Source: Geotrypetes seraphini
Lineage: Eukaryota; Chordata; Amphibia; Gymnophiona; Dermophiidae
Direction: 5' to 3'
DNA: 64,000 nucleotides
NCBI RefSeq assembly: GCF_902459505.1
Contig: NC_047095.1
Coordinates: 115,011,380-115,075,379 of the forward strand
How positions within the stretch are numbered: position 1 is the stretch's first letter; the number at the start of each line of letters is the position of its first letter. The notes under the pieces are model-generated. The model saw only the letters and a program-made list of their open reading frames with translations. It did no database searches and had not been told where the DNA came from. Positions 58,940-64,000 of this stretch are shown here, piece by piece. Position numbers and translations under genes: made by a program.

Positions 58940-59840
58940 TTAAATCATATTGCAAATCCTGGTAGTAAAACGCTGACTCAAATTACTCGACCCCCCCAAC
59001 TCGAGTTTCGCAGATAGATGCTTCCTCAGGAGGAGACACTATAGGAATATAAATATATGATGCAAAATAATTTGCAAAATAATAACTATCCCGCAAAACC
59101 CTCATCAAAATTTCTCATGACTATAAACTCATCAAACCTATATAAACAATTTTTGCGGGACTAACCCGTTCACAGGACTCCCCCAACTCGAACTAACAGA
59201 CAGCCAGGACGACCAATGGCTCACAGGTGCAAGACGCCGGTATGAGCACTTTCACTATGCTGATGTAATTACTGGGCGGGGCTAATACGCGGAGCACAAA
59301 ACTAAAGACCCACATTCACAGTTGAAACCATTCTATTTTGCCTTTTAATCCACCTGGAGACAGAGTATGCCAAGAGAACATAAATCTATGTTCCCAAATT
59401 AATAAAAACTGGGATACATTACGGGTAATGTTATGAGCTTTCAAAAGAACAGTATATTTAACCTCTTCAGCTTTATGGCCAGCTTCAGTCCAATGATCGA
59501 CTAAGAGGGACATGCGTATCTTAATTATCCGTTTTGTGTGCCCAATGTAGAATTTACCTCATGGGCCCATGATACAGTATACTACGGCACTAGAAGAGCT
59601 CATAACATTACAGGTTTGTGCCATGTTTGCAACTCCTATCGCCACTAACACGTGTGTGGTCATCACATGCAGGCCACACCTCCAGCGTGTATCCTGAACT
59701 TGGTTTTAGATATCATCATGCATGACCCCCTTGACCCATTGGGTTCTGTTTTGCTTTCTTTCCTGACCTGGGAAATGGTTTTTTCTCACAGCTTTAACTT
59801 CAGCCAGAGTTAGTGCACGTATTATCCTTATCTTCTTTTT
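58940..59840 (-). mobile_element. Penelope-like element with GIY-YIG remnant
   Basis: The minus strand near 59600-59520 reads VVYCIMGP and GKFYIGHTKRIIKIRMS, then (59513-59316) LLVDHWTEAGHKAEEVKYTV, the GIY-YIG endonuclease region and its tail. A hammerhead-like motif lies at 58988-59034. The reverse transcriptase is absent. It is older than the copy at 9144. Confidence 0.78.
58988..59034 (-). ncRNA. hammerhead-like ribozyme motif
   Basis: Minus strand: CTCCT, CTGAGGA, A, GCA/TGC with loop TCTATC, GAAA, palindromic ACTCGAGT, T, then GGGGGGG. The required core bases are all present. Stem I pairing is C-rich to G-rich and partly wobble. Confidence 0.55.
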
Positions 59841-60262
59841 TTCCCTAACAGAGTACAATTACAAACTTATCCCAAATGCCTTCCTAAAGTTGTCACAGAT
59901 ATGCATGGCATAAAATATTACAAAAAGCAAAATTCTGTACACTTTAGCACTTGTTTGTCACTATTAATTGGACACTATTAATTGGGGCTCTGATGTGGGA
60001 ATGCACGTCTATAGAACACTCATCATGGCTGGAGTGGCTATGTTACCCTCAATATTCAGAAGTTCACTGTGTAAGTCACATGGACAGATAGATCCACCTA
60101 AAATGTAGGTCTATGTTTGGTTACTAGGACTTAGCTGGTGAGCCAATGAATAGGGCTTTAGCTCAGTAGATCTCAGCCAGATAATAAAACCCAGGAAATT
60201 TGATACCGGTCACCTGGTCGCCAACCACGGGAGATAGCTGGCTGTCTCCCTCAGTCTGAATA
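59841..60262. other. intergenic, nothing recognised
   Basis: No frame or element identified. The last 15 bases (60248-60262, CCCTCAGTCTGAATA) are the left target duplication of the next element. Confidence 0.45.
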
Positions 60263-60773
60263 AACTAAAAAAAAAACAACTCCGTGGAGTTACGATGTTC
60301 CTAAATGGACTTTATTTGAAAGAGTCAGAGTTCCAAAGTTACACCAAAATCATCCACATAAAATATTTTCATCCATATAAAAATAAATTCATCCACATAA
60401 AAATAGGTTATCCACATAAAAGCCTTAAAGGACCTAGGCCGCTAGGGATACAGGACCCAACACGGTCTGCGTTTCGACAAAAAGTCTTCTTCAGGGGCCC
60501 AATTGTGTGGTGAACCGGAAGTGAGACACTGCTTGCGTTTGCAATAGGTCCTTTAAAGCTTTTATGTGGATAACCTATTTTTATGTGGATGAATTTATTT
60601 TTATGTGGATGAAAATATTTTATGTGGATGATTTTGGTGTAACTTTGGAACTTTGACTCTTTCAAATAAAGTCCATTTAGGAACATCGTCACTCCACAGA
60701 GTTTTTTTTTTAAATTTTCTCTGGATTTTCTTCTCTGTGGATATCTTGGGGTCAATTTCTTTTGTTTTTTTTC
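60263..60773. mobile_element. Penelope-like hairpin element with 15-bp target duplication
   Basis: Flanks CCCTCAGTCTGAATA are exact (60248-60262, 60774-60788). Arms of roughly 155 bp (60284-60440 and 60552-60708) are reverse complements with few changes. ATCCACATAAAA words repeat within each arm. A hammerhead-like module lies in the loop. No coding region. Confidence 0.85.
60452..60501 (-). ncRNA. hammerhead-like ribozyme motif
   Basis: Minus strand: GGGCC, CCTGAAGA, A, GAC TTTTT GTC, GAAA, stem III ACGC AGACC GTGT, T, GGGTCC. All required core bases are present and all three stems pair. One of the two best candidates, with 2697-2750. Confidence 0.62.
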
Positions 60774-60779
60774 CCCTCA

Positions 60780-61040
60780 GTCTGAATATCAGCCCCAATA
60801 TACATATATGTAATCTGCTCCTTATCCCAGTAGATGTTCAGCAGCCTCTTCACATATCAATGTTTTTCCCTGACTCTCTCACATATTTGTTGTCCTCTGA
60901 ATGTTACCAGAAGTCTCTGCACATTTTTCTCTCATTTTCTTTCTATTTAGCTCATGTCTTCCCAGTAGTAGTTCAATATTCATGTTTTTCTTAGTTTGCT
61001 CCAGAAATTAGGAGGGAGAAAATAGTTTTTATGATTACAC
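60780..61040. repeat. paralogous flank block, copy B
   Basis: TAATCTGCTCCTTATCCCAG, TTGTCCTCTGAATGTTAC, TTTAGCTCATGTCTTCCCAG, and GCTCCAGAAATTAGGAGGG match block A at 28230-28735, here without the L2. Confidence 0.7.
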
Positions 61041-61346
61041 TGGTCAACAAGCATTTTGCTACTGGAGTTCTGTCACCTGTACCTTAACAAGGGCCATATG
61101 CTGACTCTAAATCTGAAAACGGTTTTCATCTATCACATCCTGTTTTTAAGATATGCATCAGTTTGAATTTATATCATTTTCGTCAATAATGCTACTGTGA
61201 AGAGTCCGTATTTTACTGTTTTGTAACACAATATTGCATTGTGCTGCTTTTTCTACCTGTGAACTTATATATTTTGTTTGTTTTTGTCTAAGATATTATC
61301 ATTATTATGAACAAATGAGGTTGTGTTAACTATCCTGATAATTTCT
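61041..61346. other. intergenic, nothing recognised
   Basis: Starts ACACTGGTCAACAAGCATTT and appears continuous with 62689-63070 once the L1 insertion is taken out. Not identified. Confidence 0.4.
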
Positions 61347-62677
61347 TTTTTTTTAAAATAATTTATTGAGTTTCCAAATATTTACAGTGCAATACACAAG
61401 TACACAAACATATAACAAATCAAGAAAAGCACATTCATCTTACAGATACATGAGCAACCATTTTATCCCTCCCATTAACCCAATGACTAATCAATAAAAA
61501 CACAAATACATAGATTTTTTTCTATAACCTTTCCCAATTTAAAAATAGTAATGTACCTTATTTTTCGCTCCATAGGACGCACTTTTTCTCCACCCAAAAG
61601 TGGGTGGAAATGTTGATGTGTCTTATGTAAATTTTTAACATCCCCCCGGTTGGGCCTTTTAAAAACACCCCCAGTACCTTTTTTAACCCTTGTCCCTTTT
61701 TAAAACACCCCCCGCCCAGTCCCATTCCTCTTCAAATCTCCCCCATTGCCTGGTGGTCCAGTGGTACATCGGCTGGCAGGCACCATTCGGAGGGCAGCGC
61801 TGGCCCAGGCATGCTGGCGGAAAGCTCACGCCTACCGGCCGATGCTGAAAACAACATTCAGAGGGTGGCGTTGATACCGCTGGACCACCAGGATATGGGA
61901 GAGGTTAAGGAGCTGTGGAACAGGATGGGAAGAGGCGGCGCGGGCCCAGGCAGGCGGGCGGAGGGCTCGCACCTGCCGGCCGATGCACCGCTGGACCACC
62001 AGGCAATGGGGGAGATTTGAAGAGGGACAGGACTGGGCGGGGTGTGTTTTAAAATGAGACAAGGGTTAAAAAAAGGTACTGGGGTGTTTTTAAAAGGCCC
62101 GAACGGGGGTGGTGTGTGTTAATAATTTATATCTTCGCTACGGGACAGGACAGGGGTATTTTAAAAAGAGACGGTGGTTAAAAAAGGTTATTTTTAATTT
62201 TTGTTACATTGTTTTGCATTCTGAAGGTTGCTCCCTGCTCTAGGAGGGGGTGGGGGGTTCATGCTGTGGTATTCTTGATTATTGTTCCAGTTTTGTTTGT
62301 GACTTGTTTCTGTTTTGGTCTATGCTGTTTGTAATTTATTTTAGAAACCAATAAAAAATGTACCATAAAAAAGAGAGGAGGACAGAGCAGTGCAGTGGGA
62401 CAGGTACAGAGACTGGCAAGGAGTGTAGGGTTGGATGCAGAGCCTGGCAGGGAGAATTTGGTTCAGAATGGTTTTTTTTCTTGTTTTCCTCCTCTAAATT
62501 TAGGGTGCGTCTTATGGTCAGGTGTGTCTTATGGAACGGAAAAATACGGTAATCCCACCCTCTCCCTACCCACCCTGGATGTGTGTGGAAATAAACAAAA
62601 AATTGAAGACAAAAGACAACTATAATGAAGTAATAAAAGACATCAACGGGCCCCAAACTAGTTTAAATAAATTGCTA
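61347..62677 (-). mobile_element. L1/Tx1 3' tail, split by a mariner-type element
   Basis: ATAATTTATTGAGTTTCCAA, TATAACAAATCAAGAAAAGC and GATACATGAGCAACCATTTT repeat at 63085-63240. The flanks TGATAATTTCT (61336-61346, 62678-62688) are an 11-bp duplication. Only the 3' untranslated part is present. Confidence 0.75.
61556..62549. mobile_element. mariner-type foldback element, 994 bp
   Basis: CCTTATTTTTCGCTCCATAG and the reversed CCGTATTTTTCCGTTCCATA are inverted ends flanked by TA. GGACGCAC/GCGTCTTATG subterminal words recur. The interior is itself folded: CCCATTGCCTGGTGGTCCAG pairs with GCTGGACCACCAGGCAATGG. No transposase. Confidence 0.85.
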
Positions 62678-62688
62678 TGATAATTTCT

Positions 62689-63075
62689 GTTATGTCTGCA
62701 GACAATTTACTGCACAAGATCAGCGAAAGAATCTGTCCAGCAGATTTCAAAGTGCATAGAAGCATTATTTTGGCTGTAAAGATGGCGACCAAGACAACGT
62801 GTGGCACCTCATGTGTGCTGCACTGTCTGCTATTCCGGATTAACACAGTGGCTGAATGGGAAATGGAAGAAGATGCCTTTCGCTGTACCCATGGTGTGGC
62901 GTGAACCAACAAATCATCACTCAGACGATGGGGAGGAAGGGGAGCTGTGTCTAGCAATTGCTCTTCTGAGAAGGCACCAGGCACAGATGCTCCCCTCTTT
63001 TCATGGCTACTCCTCGCAAATAGCATGAATATGATTTGCATGCTACTTGTCTGAGCATAGTCCAGTAAAAGTAAA
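62689..63075. other. unrecognised sequence
   Basis: Overlapping short frames on both strands (62677-62904 plus, 63041-62658 minus) have no domain I know. AAGATGGCGACC occurs at 62780. Confidence 0.35.
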
Positions 63076-63079
63076 GTAT

Positions 63080-63240
63080 TTTTTTAAAATTCTTTATTGA
63101 TTTTTTCAAATATCAACAGTGCAATACATAAGTACATAAACATATAACAAATCAAGAAAAGCACATTCATCTTACAGATATACATGAGCAACCATTTTAT
63201 CTCACCCCCCACCCAATGACTAATCAATAAAAACACAAGT
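63080..63240 (-). mobile_element. L1/Tx1 3' tail, second copy
   Basis: CTTTATTGATTTTTTCAAAT, TATAACAAATCAAGAAAAGC and CCAATGACTAATCAATAAAA are near-identical to 61360-61505. Confidence 0.75.
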
Positions 63241-63244
63241 ATTT

Positions 63245-63371
63245 TTTTTATGTTTATTAAGAGCTTCTATACCGCTACTAATGACTGGGAAGTCAATTCA
63301 GAGTGGTTTATATGAACTTCTGTAAAGGTGTTACACTACATAAGCTGTAGACATGTTACCATACAGAGTTA
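63245..63371 (-). repeat. SINE/LINE tail family, copy 3 of 3
   Basis: AAGAGCTTCTATACCGCTAC, GACTGGGAAGTCAATTCAGA and TCTGTAAAGGTGTTACACTA match 54120-54250. Confidence 0.55.
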
Positions 63372-64000
63372 CCGAGAGCTAGATTCACTAAAGTCAGGAA
63401 TCGTGGCTAAACCAGTTTTGACTGTTTTAGTGACGATCGCATTTGCCGACTCGATGCGTGTTTAACCCCTCGACTGTCCATTTTCCGATCTGATCATGCA
63501 AATTAGCTATTTAATATTAAAACCCCATGCAAACCGCCTGAGTGATTGATGCATTAACATCATTTGGCAATGCACAAAAAGATCAATCAAAAAAGGCAAT
63601 TAAAAAAAAGCAATTGTCAAGATCAGTCGCTTATCTGTCTTATCTGCATAATATCTGTGTTAGACATGCACAATATCTGTCCCATTTTAAAAAAAGAAAA
63701 GAAAAAAGCACCCCCCACACACTGATGATGGCCATCCCTTTCGTCTCCCTGATGAACTGGCATCGGAGAATGACCCTTCCCCCGTGCCAGCAAAAATTGA
63801 CAAGAGGGATGCCCAATCGCTCCTGCCATAGGAAGCCCCTCCCCACACCTGACGCCAACCCCCTGAATCATCTCCTACCCTCCCCCTTCCCTCCAAAAAA
63901 AGGCAGTAGTGATGCCCACTCCCTTCTGCTACTGGATGCTCCCCTGAATGTCCCCCCAGAACCCCCCCAGTACCTTTGTGTGAAGAGAGCAGGAGGGAGG
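63372..64000 (+). mobile_element. DNA transposon with GAGCTAGATTCAC end, cut by window
   Basis: GAGCTAGATTCACTAAAGTC resembles the left end of the element at 29050, and GCAAATTAGC, CCGATCTG and CCCC-rich interior follow. The right end is outside the window. Confidence 0.45.

Noticed and set aside
62658-63041. 127-codon minus-strand frame and two plus-strand frames as a candidate gene
   Set aside because: No domain, splice partner or family recognised, and the frames overlap each other.
1-64000. CRISPR arrays, bacterial operons, phage genes, rRNA genes and intact tRNA genes
   Set aside because: None seen. The sequence has intron-split vertebrate genes and eukaryotic transposons throughout; tRNA-like words occur only in SINE remnants.

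Overview
This window is animal DNA, and specifically tetrapod. It has two multi-exon immune-family genes with canonical GT/AG splice sites, set in a dense layer of CR1, L2 and L1/Tx1 LINEs, Penelope-like elements, hAT and Tc1/mariner-type DNA transposons, foldback MITEs and SINE tails. Active-looking Penelope and L1/Tx1 elements beside CR1 and L2 suggest an amphibian, possibly a caecilian. That is an inference from repeat content, not proof.

Host genes. Both lie on the minus strand, head to tail. A butyrophilin-like gene runs from 53590 down to 30573. Its seven coding exons encode a signal peptide, IgV, IgC, a transmembrane segment, two mini-exons and PRY-SPRY. Every intron is in phase 1, and the exons join into an unbroken 481-residue reading frame. 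About 6 kb downstream a class-IV-type TRIM gene starts at 24524. Its RING/B-box, 96-bp, 228-bp, 23-bp, 119-bp and 21-bp exons follow down to 5627. The PRY-SPRY exon is not visible and probably lies past the left edge. A perfect interferon-stimulated response element sits 27 nt upstream of the TRIM start codon, with a hAT MITE about 100 bp further upstream. A repeated flank block (28230-28735 and 60780-61040) suggests this is one part of a tandemly duplicated BTN/TRIM cluster.

Layout. 1-5600: palindrome, 31-bp minisatellite, a Penelope hairpin, and a DNA transposon carrying a CR1. 5600-24560: TRIM exons, with introns holding a G-rich foldback MITE, CR1s, a Penelope element with 411-bp inverted arms, an L1/Tx1 element with an L1 patch inside a neighbouring CR1, a hAT and a Tc1-like element. 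24560-30470: intergenic, with a hAT MITE, Penelope arms, a mariner-type nest and a split minisatellite. 30470-53600: BTN-like gene, with introns carrying L1 ORF1, a CFAP20-like fragment, a 1.3-kb hAT, an L1 split by a CR1, near-identical L2s, a CR1 split by a hAT and a long L2. 53600-64000: upstream flank with a hAT, several Penelope copies, L1 tails and a mariner-type foldback.

Most notable signal. At least nine sites, all in Penelope-like sequence, carry a hammerhead-ribozyme-like module (CTGANGA, stem II, GAAA, short often palindromic stem III, T plus H). Their helices differ in sequence between copies but still pair. Hammerheads in Penelope elements are known. The several divergent copies in one window, and a shared extra A before stem II, are worth study.
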